A stretch of 64,000 nucleotides of DNA. Origin: Micromonospora_H sonneratiae. Its GTDB lineage: Bacteria; Actinomycetota; Actinomycetes; Mycobacteriales; Micromonosporaceae. The position numbers and the translations under genes are program-made. The DNA lies in NCBI RefSeq assembly GCF_042679305.1, contig NZ_JBHTMP010000033.1:13748-77747 (forward strand), written 5' to 3'. Below the pieces are notes generated by a model that was not told the DNA's origin, did not search any database, and saw only the letters and a list, made by a program, of their open reading frames with translations. Every line of letters starts with the position of its first letter. Position 1 is the first letter of the stretch. This document shows, in pieces, positions 49,999 to 59,616 of the stretch.

Positions 49999-50856
49999 AT
50001 GCCAATTGATTTCAACCAACAGGTCATCGACGAGTTCCGCGCCAACGGTGGGCGGGTCGGCGGCCCCTTCGAGGGAGCCAGGCTGCTCCTGCTGACCACC
50101 GTCGGGGCGCGCTCCGGCGCCCCGCACACCACCCCGGTCGGTTGCCTACCCGACGGAGAACGGATCCTGGTCATCGCCTCGGCCGGCGGTGCACCGCATC
50201 ATCCGGCCTGGTTCCACAACCTGGTCGCCAACCCCCGGGTCACGGTCGAGGACGGAACCTTCACCTACGAAGCGCACGCCGTCGTCCTGACCGGTGCCGA
50301 ACGTGACCGTCTCTTCGCCCGCGCGGTCGAGGCCGATCCCGGCTGGGCCGCCTACCAGGCCAGGACCATCCGGGTCATTCCCGTGGTCGCCCTCCACCGG
50401 ATCATGGACGGACCACTGCGGTTCGCGGGCGGACCGACGTCATGGGGTGCCGGCCTCAAGCTGATCCACGACGCGTTCCGCCGGGAACTCGCGCTGATCC
50501 GTGGCGAGATCGCCAAATCAGGTCCGGGGCTGGGGGCCCAACTGCGGGTGAACTGCCTCACCGTCTGCCAGGGGCTGCATCACCACCACACCAGGGAGGA
50601 TGCCGTAATGTTCCCGGCCCTTGGCGAGCAGCAACCCGAACTCGCCCCGACCCTGGACCGGCTGCATCAGGAGCACCAGAGGATTGCGGCGCTGCTGGCC
50701 GACCTACAGGCGGTCATCTCCTCCGACGCGTCGGATCCACGGCTGGTACTCGCCGAAGTCGACCGGCTCACGGACGAACTCGAGAAGCACCTGACCTACG
50801 AGGAGGAGCAGCTGATTCCGATCCTCGACGCGGCGACCCCTGCCGCGACGGGCTGA
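49999..50856 (+). CDS. F420-type nitroreductase / hemerythrin fusion
   Basis: A 285-residue protein of two parts. Residues 1-135 match the deazaflavin-dependent nitroreductase (Ddn) family: ARLLLLTTVGARSGAPHTTP, VIASAGGAPHHPAWFHNLVA and NPRVTVEDGTFTYEAHA. Residues 145-280 form a hemerythrin-like four-helix bundle with His/Glu metal ligands in CQGLHHHHTREDAVMFPAL, LHQEHQRIAALLADLQ and HLTYEEEQLIPIL. The first half should bind F420H2, the second a di-iron or oxygen site. A redox or oxygen-sensing role is inferred. Confidence 0.85.
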   Translation: MPIDFNQQVIDEFRANGGRVGGPFEGARLLLLTTVGARSGAPHTTPVGCLPDGERILVIASAGGAPHHPAWFHNLVANPRVTVEDGTFTYEAHAVVLTGAERDRLFARAVEADPGWAAYQARTIRVIPVVALHRIMDGPLRFAGGPTSWGAGLKLIHDAFRRELALIRGEIAKSGPGLGAQLRVNCLTVCQGLHHHHTREDAVMFPALGEQQPELAPTLDRLHQEHQRIAALLADLQAVISSDASDPRLVLAEVDRLTDELEKHLTYEEEQLIPILDAATPAATG

Positions 50857-50874
50857 CCGAGGGCACCGAGCCGT

Positions 50875-50914
50875 CGGGTGCGTGGCCGGGTGGACGGACC
50901 CGGCCACGCACCCG
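50875..50914. terminator. Bidirectional terminator
   Basis: A perfect 17-bp stem (CGGGTGCGTGGCCGGGT and its complement) with a 6-base loop separates the convergent nitroreductase and VOC genes. Confidence 0.85.
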
Positions 50915-50921
50915 AGGAGGC

Positions 50922-51293
50922 TCAGCCCTGTGGCCGGGGGCAGATGCAGAACGGATGTCCGGCCGGGTCGAGCAGCACCCGCCACCGCTGCCCACCGGGC
51001 TGGAAGTCGGGCTTCACCGCGCCCAACGCCAGGCAGGACTCCTCGGCCTTGTCCAGGTCGTCGACGTACAGGTCGAGGTGGTAGCGCTTGCCGGACGACT
51101 CGTCCGGCCACTGCGGTGGCTGGTACGCCTCTACCCGACCGAACCCGATCGAGTTCGTTCCGTTGCTGATCATCGCGTACTCGTCTTCGCTGCTGGTCGT
51201 CTCCCAGCCCAGCACCCGGCGATAGAACTCGGCGTGAGTCTGCGGGTCCGGACTGTCGAGGTTGACCATGATGAGGTCGCCGATTGCTGTCAT
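50922..51293 (-). CDS. VOC-family protein
   Basis: A 123-residue single VOC module: IMVNLDSPDPQTHAEFYRRV, the metal-ligand region RYHLDLYVDDLDKAEESCL and RVLLDPAGHPFCICP. Its ending resembles the two-module VOC protein at 14015-14758. The ATG at 51293 (MTAIGDLIMV) fits the family start; one at 51323 is possible. Substrate unknown. It follows the acyl-CoA dehydrogenase gene's stop but is transcribed from its own start. Confidence 0.85.
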   Translation of the reverse strand: MTAIGDLIMVNLDSPDPQTHAEFYRRVLGWETTSSEDEYAMISNGTNSIGFGRVEAYQPPQWPDESSGKRYHLDLYVDDLDKAEESCLALGAVKPDFQPGGQRWRVLLDPAGHPFCICPRPQG

Positions 51294-51357
51294 GCCTGGC
51301 AGCTTGCCGGCCGTACCTGACATCCTGTGTCAGGATCGTCCACGGATTCCGGCCGGC

Positions 51358-53064
<1,707 letters not shown>

Positions 53065-53212
53065 CGTTGGCTCCTCCGCCGGTCGGGGGATGGGGGCGGG
53101 ATTCGCTGACGGTAGACCAGGGACGGCTTCGACGACAGCCCCGCCGACGCGGCCGGGTGGCGCTGCCGGGGTTTCCCGCATCACCGCCCCCGGTGGTCTC
53201 TACCGTCGACCC

Positions 53213-53671
53213 ATGGCGTACGAGCGGGCGCTGCCGTACCGGCGCAGGCGGCGGCGCAACCTGCGTACCGTGTTGGGGCTCGTCGGTTTCGTCGTGTTGG
53301 TCTGCTGCGTGGGCGCTGCCGGGCTCGGGCTGTGGAACTACCAGTCCGTACGCCGGTCCACCGACCCGGCGCGAGCAGCCGCCGACGCCTTCCTACGGGA
53401 CCTGACCGCTGGCGACCACGTGGCCGCGTACGACCGGCTGTGTCCGGCGACCCGGCAGCGGTGGAACCGGGCGGAGTTCACCCGTCGGGTCGCCGGCCCG
53501 CCGAAGATCAGCCGGTACGACATCCGGGACGTCGCCGTCGACGCGCAGGACGGTCGACTACGCATCACCATCGCCGCCGAACTGACCCGTGAGGGCGGCG
53601 TGGTGGACCGGCACGAGTTCTCGATGGTCGAAGCCGATGACGGTTGGCGGGTCTGCGGCGACCCGTTCTGA
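53213..53671 (+). CDS. Single-pass membrane protein with extracytoplasmic domain
   Basis: A 152-residue protein: a basic N-tail (YRRRRRRNLRT), one membrane helix (VLGLVGFVVLVCCVGAAGL) and a 95-residue outer domain (AAADAFLRDLTAGDHVAAYD, LCPATRQRW, EFSMVEADDGWRVCG). The outer domain resembles the DUF4878/NTF2-like lumazine-binding domain common in actinobacterial surface proteins. It carries two Cys that could pair. Function unknown. Confidence 0.75.
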   Translation: MAYERALPYRRRRRRNLRTVLGLVGFVVLVCCVGAAGLGLWNYQSVRRSTDPARAAADAFLRDLTAGDHVAAYDRLCPATRQRWNRAEFTRRVAGPPKISRYDIRDVAVDAQDGRLRITIAAELTREGGVVDRHEFSMVEADDGWRVCGDPF

Positions 53672-53751
53672 AACCAGCGCCGGGCAGCCCAGCCCGCCGA
53701 CGGGCCGCCACCTGCCGATCCGGCCGGGTCACCGACGGGCCCGTACGCTGG

Positions 53752-54657
53752 TCAACTGCGGGCGGTGCCGGCGATGCGCAGCAGGTCACGGGCCGGGCCG
53801 CTGACGTGCTGCCCTTCCGGCCAGACCGCCCGCAGCAGCCGGGTCAGGTCGACGCCCGCAACCGGCACCTCGACGAGCCGACCTGCGGCCAGGTCGTCGC
53901 CGACCGCGAGGACGCTGAGCACCGCCGGCCCGGCCCCTGCGGTGACCGCCGAACGTACGGCACTGGTGGTGGACAGTTCCAGCAGCGGGGCGGCCATCGG
54001 CCCGTACGCCGACAGCGCCACGGTCAGTGCGGCGCGAGTACCCGAGGCAGGCTCACGCTGCACGAGCCGGGTGGCGGCGAGTTCAGCGGCGTCGATCGGC
54101 CGGCGACGCCGACCCCACGGGTGCCCGGGCGGCACCACGACGACGAGTCGGTCCCGGGCGACGACCCTGGTGGCCAGACCGGCCGCCACGGCCGGACCTT
54201 CCACGAAACCGAGTTCCGCGTCACCGCGCAGCACCGCCGCCACCACCTCGGCCGAGTTCATCGCGGCCAGGCTCACCGCGGTGTCCGGCCGTTCGGCGGC
54301 CAGCCGCACGAGCCACCGGGGCAGCAGGTGCTCGGCGACGGTGAGGCTGGCCGCCACCCGGATGCGGGCATGCCGCTCGGAACGCAGCGAGGAGATACCC
54401 GCGTCCAGGGTCGCGGCAGCCTGCAGCACGTCCCTGGCCCAGTCGGCCAGCAGCGCGCCGGCCGGCGTCAGGGTCGAACCCCGGGGGCCGCGGCGCACCA
54501 GCGGAAAGCCGACGAGTCGCTCCATGCCCCGGATCCGGGCCGTCACGGCGGGCTGGCTGAGCCCGTGTGCCACCGCCGCGCGGCCCAGGCTGCCGGTGGA
54601 CGCCACCTTCAGCAGCAACTCGAGGGAGTCCAGGTCCGGCACCCGTGATAAGCCCAT
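53752..54657 (-). CDS. LysR-family regulator
   Basis: A 301-residue LysR protein with HTH region DLDSLELLLKVASTGSLGRA, AHGLSQPAVTARIRGMERL and a periplasmic-binding-like effector domain. It is divergent from the YeiH-type permease gene, a pairing (YeiE/YeiH-like) seen in many bacteria where the LysR protein, of the CysB/CbbR type, controls sulfite or similar export. Specificity here is inferred from position only. Confidence 0.9.
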   Translation of the reverse strand: MGLSRVPDLDSLELLLKVASTGSLGRAAVAHGLSQPAVTARIRGMERLVGFPLVRRGPRGSTLTPAGALLADWARDVLQAAATLDAGISSLRSERHARIRVAASLTVAEHLLPRWLVRLAAERPDTAVSLAAMNSAEVVAAVLRGDAELGFVEGPAVAAGLATRVVARDRLVVVVPPGHPWGRRRRPIDAAELAATRLVQREPASGTRAALTVALSAYGPMAAPLLELSTTSAVRSAVTAGAGPAVLSVLAVGDDLAAGRLVEVPVAGVDLTRLLRAVWPEGQHVSGPARDLLRIAGTARS

Positions 54658-54782
54658 CTGACCAGCGTATGCCCCCTGCCATCAGCACTGTTTATGAGCG
54701 CATCACCACGACCCGCCTACCGCAGCACCCCGGCCCGCAGGACAGTCGATCAAGAAGGCGAGGCGGCGGAAGGGGCAGGGCA

Positions 54783-55856
54783 GTGCGCAACGACCAGGCC
54801 GGCACGGTGGCGCGGGAACCCGCCGCCGGCGCCAGGCAACCGGCGGCGGCCAGGTCAGGCAGGCGACCCGGACGACTGGCGCGTCGCCTGTCGCTGCTGC
54901 CCGGACTGGGTTTCGTCGCCGCGACGACCGCGCTGGCCTTCCTGGCCGCCCGCGTACTTCCTGCGGCACACGCCCCGACCGTCGCGGTCGCCCTCGGCGC
55001 GGTCGCCGCCAACCTGGGCCTGCACCGTCCGGTGCTACAGCCCGGCACCCGGTTCGCCACGCACCGACTGCTGCGGATCGCGGTGGTGCTGCTCGGACTG
55101 CAACTCGGCATACCGCAACTGGCCGCGCTCGGACTGCCCGGACTGGGCATCGTCGTCCTGACGGTGGCGGTGACCTTCACCGGCACCCAACTGCTGGGAC
55201 GTGCCCTGGGCGTACCACCGGCGCGGACGCTGCTGGTCGCGACCGGATTCTCCATCTGCGGCGCGTCCGCCATCGCCGCCATGGAGGAGGTCGCCGACGG
55301 CGACGAGGACGACACGGCGGTCGCGGTCGCACTCGTCACCGTCTGCGGGACCCTGGCGATCGTGCTGCTTCCCGCGCTACGCGGGCCGCTCGGCCTGGAT
55401 CCGGCCGGGTTCGGCAGCTGGGTCGGTGCCAGCGTCCACGACGTCGGGCAGACCGTCGCCACCGCCAGCCGGGTCGACGGGTCCCTGACCGACGCGGTGG
55501 TGGTCAAGCTCAGCCGCGTCGCCCTGCTGGCCCCGCTCGTCGCGGGGGTCGCCCTGACCCGGGCCCGGCGCGGCACCGGTTCCGTCGGAACCCGCCGGCC
55601 ACCGGTGCTGCCCCTGTTCGTCGCGGGTTTCCTCGGTGCGATCGTCCTGGCCAGCACCGGTCTACTGCCCGACCGGGTGCTGACCGGCGCCGAAACGGTC
55701 CAGCAGGTACTGCTCACCTGTGCGCTGGTCGGGTTGGGGACCGGGATCCACCATCGGGTGCTCCGCAGCACCGGTGTCCGCTCACTCTGCCTCGGGCTGG
55801 CCTCCTGGCTACTGGTGGCCGCCGTCGCCTACGCCGGGGTACGCCTGCTCGGCTGA
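54783..55856 (+). CDS. YeiH/UPF0324-family membrane transporter
   Basis: A 357-residue protein with about ten membrane spans. Its YeiH signature is AVALGAVAANLGLHRPVLQP, LLRIAVVLLGLQLGIPQLAA, VATGFSICGASAIAAME and SWVGASVHDVGQTVATASRV. The family is annotated as putative sulfate or sulfite exporters. It starts at GTG 54783 with GGAAGGGG upstream and is divergent from its likely LysR regulator. The first 40 residues are an added charged tail. Confidence 0.88.
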   Translation: MRNDQAGTVAREPAAGARQPAAARSGRRPGRLARRLSLLPGLGFVAATTALAFLAARVLPAAHAPTVAVALGAVAANLGLHRPVLQPGTRFATHRLLRIAVVLLGLQLGIPQLAALGLPGLGIVVLTVAVTFTGTQLLGRALGVPPARTLLVATGFSICGASAIAAMEEVADGDEDDTAVAVALVTVCGTLAIVLLPALRGPLGLDPAGFGSWVGASVHDVGQTVATASRVDGSLTDAVVVKLSRVALLAPLVAGVALTRARRGTGSVGTRRPPVLPLFVAGFLGAIVLASTGLLPDRVLTGAETVQQVLLTCALVGLGTGIHHRVLRSTGVRSLCLGLASWLLVAAVAYAGVRLLG

Positions 55857-55872
55857 ACCCGGATACCCGGCC

Positions 55873-55903
55873 CCGGCCCGGCCACCCGGGGTGGCCGGGC
55901 CGG
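55873..55903. terminator. Terminator between yeiH-like and tdk genes
   Basis: CCGGCCCGGCCAC pairs perfectly with GTGGCCGGGCCGG over a 5-base loop, between convergent genes. Confidence 0.75.
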
Positions 55904-55926
55904 ATACCGGATGCCTGCGGTACGAC

Positions 55927-56643
55927 CTAGGCCCGCGGACCCAGGTCACCGGTACGGTGATGCCGCCGGCACAGCACCTGGTAGTGCACCTCGGCACTGT
56001 CGGCGGTGTCACCGATGACCACCTGCTGCCCCTCCCGGACCACGGTGCCGTCGACGACCCGGGCGTTGAGCAGTCCCTCCCGTCCGCACCAGCACAACAC
56101 CTCGACCTGGATCCGGGTCACCTCGTCGGCCAGCTCGAACAGCCGCTGCGCGGCCGGGAACAGACACGACCGGAAGTCGGTGGCCAACCCGAAGGCAAAG
56201 ACGTCGACGTCGTCACGATCGACGAGTTCGGCCATCTGCTCGACGTGTTCGACGGTGTAGAAGCAGGCTTCGTCACAGATCAGATAGTCGACGCTGGTGC
56301 CCTCGGCCCGGCGGCTGTGGACCAACGCCCGCAGGTCCAGGTCGTCGGTGACCTCGATCGCGTCGTGGGCCAGGCCGATCCGGCTGGTGACCCGCGGGCC
56401 GAGGGAACGGTCGATCCGGGTGAGCACCAGGCCGCGTCGCCCCTGCCGCGCATGGTTGTAGTTCATCTGCAACGCCATCGTCGACTTGCCACAGTCCATC
56501 GGCCCCCAGAAGAACTTCAGCGCGGCGGCGTGCAGCGGCCGCCCGTCGGAGACGGTTGTCCCGGCACAGTTCGGGTGGGCGGTGGCCACGCCGGTGGGCG
56601 GGTGCGCCGGGCAGGCGGAGGCGAGGGCGGAGTCGTCGGTCAC
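55927..56643 (-). CDS. tdk: Thymidine kinase (type II)
   Basis: A 238-residue type II thymidine kinase. The P-loop is GPMDCGKSTMALQ, the Walker-B-like motif is DYLICDEACFYTVEHV, and two zinc Cys pairs follow (LCWCGREG, LCRRHH). It phosphorylates thymidine with ATP in the salvage pathway. The GTG at 56643 is preferred; even so the N-terminus is about 40 residues longer than the usual start, ahead of ALKFFWGPMDCGK. It is convergent with the YeiH gene. Confidence 0.9.
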   Translation of the reverse strand: MTDDSALASACPAHPPTGVATAHPNCAGTTVSDGRPLHAAALKFFWGPMDCGKSTMALQMNYNHARQGRRGLVLTRIDRSLGPRVTSRIGLAHDAIEVTDDLDLRALVHSRRAEGTSVDYLICDEACFYTVEHVEQMAELVDRDDVDVFAFGLATDFRSCLFPAAQRLFELADEVTRIQVEVLCWCGREGLLNARVVDGTVVREGQQVVIGDTADSAEVHYQVLCRRHHRTGDLGPRA

Positions 56644-56748
56644 GGTCGGGCAGCCTAACGCATGGTCAACAGTCGACCGCGACCTGAACGAGTCCACGCG
56701 GGTGCTCCGGGCGTCGCGGATCGTCCGGACGCCCGGGGCACGGGTACG

Positions 56749-58137
56749 TCACAACACGCGGGGCGGGGTGTTGCCGGCAGCGACGATGGCCCGGCGCATC
56801 GGTACGGCCAGCAGCAACACGAAGCCGACCACGAAGAAGATCAGCAGTGAGACCAGGCCCACCCGGTAGGAGTGGGTGAGTTGGAACACCAGACCGAACG
56901 CCAGCGGGCCGAGCCAACTGGTGCCCTTGTCACTGATCTCGTAGAAGCCGTAGTACTCGCCTTCCTTGCCCTCGGGGATCAGCTGGCTGAACAGCGACCG
57001 GCTCAGCGCCTGGCTGCCGCCGAGCACCAGACCGATCCCGGCACCCAGGATCATGAACGGCACCGGCGCCTCGGCCGGCAGCCAGAACGCCGCCAGGACC
57101 ACGGCGGTCCACAGCACCAGGCTGAGCAGTACGGTCTTCCACGCACCGATCCGTCTGGCCAGCGCCCCCAGCAGCAACGCCCCACCGAAGGCGAGGAACT
57201 GCACCAGCAGGATCGTGACGATCAGCGTCGTCTGGTTCAGCCGTAGTTCCTCGGTGCCGTACTGGCTGGCCAGGGCGATCACCGTCTGGATACCGTCGTT
57301 GTAGACCAGGAAGGCCAGCAGGAAGAACAGCGTCAGCGGGTACGCCTTGATGCCGCGCAGCGTACGACCGAGTTGACGGAACCCGTCGACGAGCACGTTG
57401 CCCCCACCGACCGTGGCCTCGACCGTCGGGTGTTCCCGCAGCCAGCGCAGCGGCACCAGGGTGAACACCGCCCACCACACGCCGGCCGACACGATCGACC
57501 AGCGGGCCAGGTCCAGGGTGCGCTGGGCGTCACCCTCGATGCTGAACAGGCTCACCACGACCAGGTTCACCGCCAGCAGCAGACCACCGCCGAGGTAGCC
57601 CAGCGCCCAGCCCTTGCTGGAGATGCCGTCCCGGTCGTCGGGGCCGCCCAGGAACGGCAGGAACGAGTTGTAGACCACCACCCCGGCACCGAAGGCGATG
57701 TTGGCGACCAGGAACAGGGCCCCACCGAGCAGGTACCGGTCGCCGGTGACGAACAGCATGCCGATCGTGGCGCCCGCCCCGACGAACGCGGCACCGGCCA
57801 GCAGCCCCTTCTTGTGCGTCGACCGGTCGGCGACCGCGCCCATCACCGGAAGTACGAACACCGTCAGGAACACCGACAGCGAAACCAGGTACGGGAAGTA
57901 CGAGCCGGCGGCCACCTTGATGCCCAGCGGGTAGACGTACCCGCTGCAACTGTCGGCACCCAACCCACAGCCGGCGGCCTGCTCGGTGACGGCGGTCAGG
58001 AACGGGCCGAGGAACACGGTGATGACGGTGGTGTTGAACGCCGACATCGCCCAGTCGTAGAAGTACCAGCCGGTCCGCTCCCGTCGGGTGCTCGACGGTG
58101 CGCTCGCCGCGCTGGTGGAGGGCAGGGTGTCCGCCAT
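56749..58137 (-). CDS. MFS transporter, UMF1 (Atg22-like) family
   Basis: A 462-residue transporter with about 12 spans. Typical UMF1 sequences are RTGWYFYDWAMSAFNTTVIT, FLGGPDDRDGISSKGWALGY, FLLAFLVYNDGIQTVIALAS and GSQALSRSLFSQLIPEGKEG. The eukaryotic relative Atg22 exports amino acids from the vacuole; the bacterial substrates are unknown. It follows the glycerophosphodiesterase gene after 23 bp and may be the last gene of the dynamin operon. Confidence 0.9.
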   Translation of the reverse strand: MADTLPSTSAASAPSSTRRERTGWYFYDWAMSAFNTTVITVFLGPFLTAVTEQAAGCGLGADSCSGYVYPLGIKVAAGSYFPYLVSLSVFLTVFVLPVMGAVADRSTHKKGLLAGAAFVGAGATIGMLFVTGDRYLLGGALFLVANIAFGAGVVVYNSFLPFLGGPDDRDGISSKGWALGYLGGGLLLAVNLVVVSLFSIEGDAQRTLDLARWSIVSAGVWWAVFTLVPLRWLREHPTVEATVGGGNVLVDGFRQLGRTLRGIKAYPLTLFFLLAFLVYNDGIQTVIALASQYGTEELRLNQTTLIVTILLVQFLAFGGALLLGALARRIGAWKTVLLSLVLWTAVVLAAFWLPAEAPVPFMILGAGIGLVLGGSQALSRSLFSQLIPEGKEGEYYGFYEISDKGTSWLGPLAFGLVFQLTHSYRVGLVSLLIFFVVGFVLLLAVPMRRAIVAAGNTPPRVL

Positions 58138-58160
58138 CGGTGTCCTTCTTGCCGGAGGGG

Positions 58161-58928
58161 TCAGGCGGCCCAGTGGCCGCGGCTGAGGTACACGTCGCGG
58201 AGTACATCGACGTGATCGGTCATGATGCCATCCACACCGAGATCAAGTAAGTCGTGCATTTCGGCAGGTTCGTCGATCGTCCAGACGTGCACCTGCAGCC
58301 CCAGCCGCTGCGCGTACGCGATGAACCGGCGGTCGGCCACCGGTATCCGCCCGTAGCGGACCGGCACCTGGGCGGCCACCACCGACGGTGGCAGGACCAG
58401 CCGCCGACCCGTCAGCGACGCCAGCCGCAGCCGGGCCACCCCACGCATGCCCAGCGACGTGGCGACCTTCGGCCCGGCCAGGGCCCGCAGCCGCGCCAGT
58501 CGCGCATCGCTGAACGACGCCAGCAGCACCCGGTCACCGGCCCCGCCCCGGTCGATCGTGGCGACCGCCGGTTCGACCCCACCGTCGGCCTTGACGTCGA
58601 TGTTGAACCGTACCTGCGGCCACGCGCCGAGCACGTCGTCGAGGCGGGGCACGGCAGCAGCCCCGCCGACGCGTACGGTCGCCAGGTCGGCCCACCGCAG
58701 TTCGCTGATCCGGCCACGCTCACCGGTCAACCGGTGCAGGGTCGGATCGTGGAACACCACGGCCACCCCGTCGGAGGTGGCGTGTACGTCGGTTTCGACG
58801 TACTGGTAGCCGAGCGCGACGGCCCGGGCAAACGCCTCGGCGGTGTTCTCGTCCCCGTGGGCCGCGCCACCCCGGTGCGCGAAGGCCAGCGGTGCCGGTG
58901 CGTCCAGGTAGCCGAAGTGTTGGGTCAT
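58161..58928 (-). CDS. Glycerophosphodiester phosphodiesterase
   Basis: A 255-residue GDPD enzyme: LAFAHRGGAAHGDENTAEAF with the first catalytic His, VETDVHATSDGVAVVFHDPT with the metal ligands and second His, and DLGVDGIMTDHVDVLRDV at the end. It hydrolyses glycerophosphodiesters to an alcohol and glycerol 3-phosphate. It has no signal peptide, so it acts in the cytosol. The ATG at 58928 overlaps the stop of the acidic-protein gene by 4 bp, tying it to the dynamin operon and suggesting membrane-lipid turnover. Confidence 0.92.
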   Translation of the reverse strand: MTQHFGYLDAPAPLAFAHRGGAAHGDENTAEAFARAVALGYQYVETDVHATSDGVAVVFHDPTLHRLTGERGRISELRWADLATVRVGGAAAVPRLDDVLGAWPQVRFNIDVKADGGVEPAVATIDRGGAGDRVLLASFSDARLARLRALAGPKVATSLGMRGVARLRLASLTGRRLVLPPSVVAAQVPVRYGRIPVADRRFIAYAQRLGLQVHVWTIDEPAEMHDLLDLGVDGIMTDHVDVLRDVYLSRGHWAA

Positions 58929-59614
58929 CGGCTCATCCCACCCTCCGGTGCCCAGAACCGGGCCAGGGCTCTGGTCGCGGGATCCTCGGAGCTGATCAGC
59001 GCCGTCCACGGGTCGGCACCGGCAAGGTCCATCGAGGCGTAGTCGGCCAGCTCGGCGGGATCGGGACGCTCGTCGGTCACCGCGCCCTGCTCGGCGTAGG
59101 CGTCGACGGGGGCTGTTCCGAGCAGGGCCGGGTCGGCCCACGGGTAGCCGTCGACCGGTTCGGGTGCCTGGTCCAGGTCCAGGGCGGGTGGCTGGTCGGC
59201 ACCGGTCCACGCGCTGTCGTCGGCGTACGGGCTCAGGTCGGGGTCCGCCCCCAGTGGCGGGCCGGCGGGACCGAACCCGGTCTGCGCCCCGTCGGTGCCG
59301 GAACCGGTCGGTACGTCGCCGGCCGGGCCCATCCCGGATTCCGCGCCCGGGTCCGGGTCGGCGGCGGTGTCGTCGCCGTACCCGATGGGCTCGTCCACAT
59401 CGAAACTGGACTGCGCCCCGCCGGCCGGGCCGGTCAGGTCGTCGTCGCCACCGGTGACGCCGTCGTCGGTGCTCAGCCCGTCGGCGGGACCGAACCCCTC
59501 CACCGGATAGTCGGCATCCGGGTCGTGCTCCGACGCCGGATCGGTGCTGTCGCCGAGGTCCACGTCGTCGAGTTCCGGCTCGTCGTACGACCACTCACCC
59601 CAGTGCTCACTCAC
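58925..59614 (-). CDS. Acidic low-complexity protein
   Basis: A 229-residue strongly acidic protein rich in Asp, Gly, Pro and Ala (DEPELDDVDLGDSTDP). A more ordered C-terminal 45 residues read PAELADYASMDLAGADPWTA and DPATRALARFWAPEGG. No family is recognised. It lies 2 bp after the dynamin-like gene and overlaps the GDPD gene, so it is co-expressed with both. An adaptor or spacer role at the membrane is possible. Confidence 0.75.
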   Translation of the reverse strand: MSEHWGEWSYDEPELDDVDLGDSTDPASEHDPDADYPVEGFGPADGLSTDDGVTGGDDDLTGPAGGAQSSFDVDEPIGYGDDTAADPDPGAESGMGPAGDVPTGSGTDGAQTGFGPAGPPLGADPDLSPYADDSAWTGADQPPALDLDQAPEPVDGYPWADPALLGTAPVDAYAEQGAVTDERPDPAELADYASMDLAGADPWTALISSEDPATRALARFWAPEGGMSR

Positions 59615-59616
59615 CG

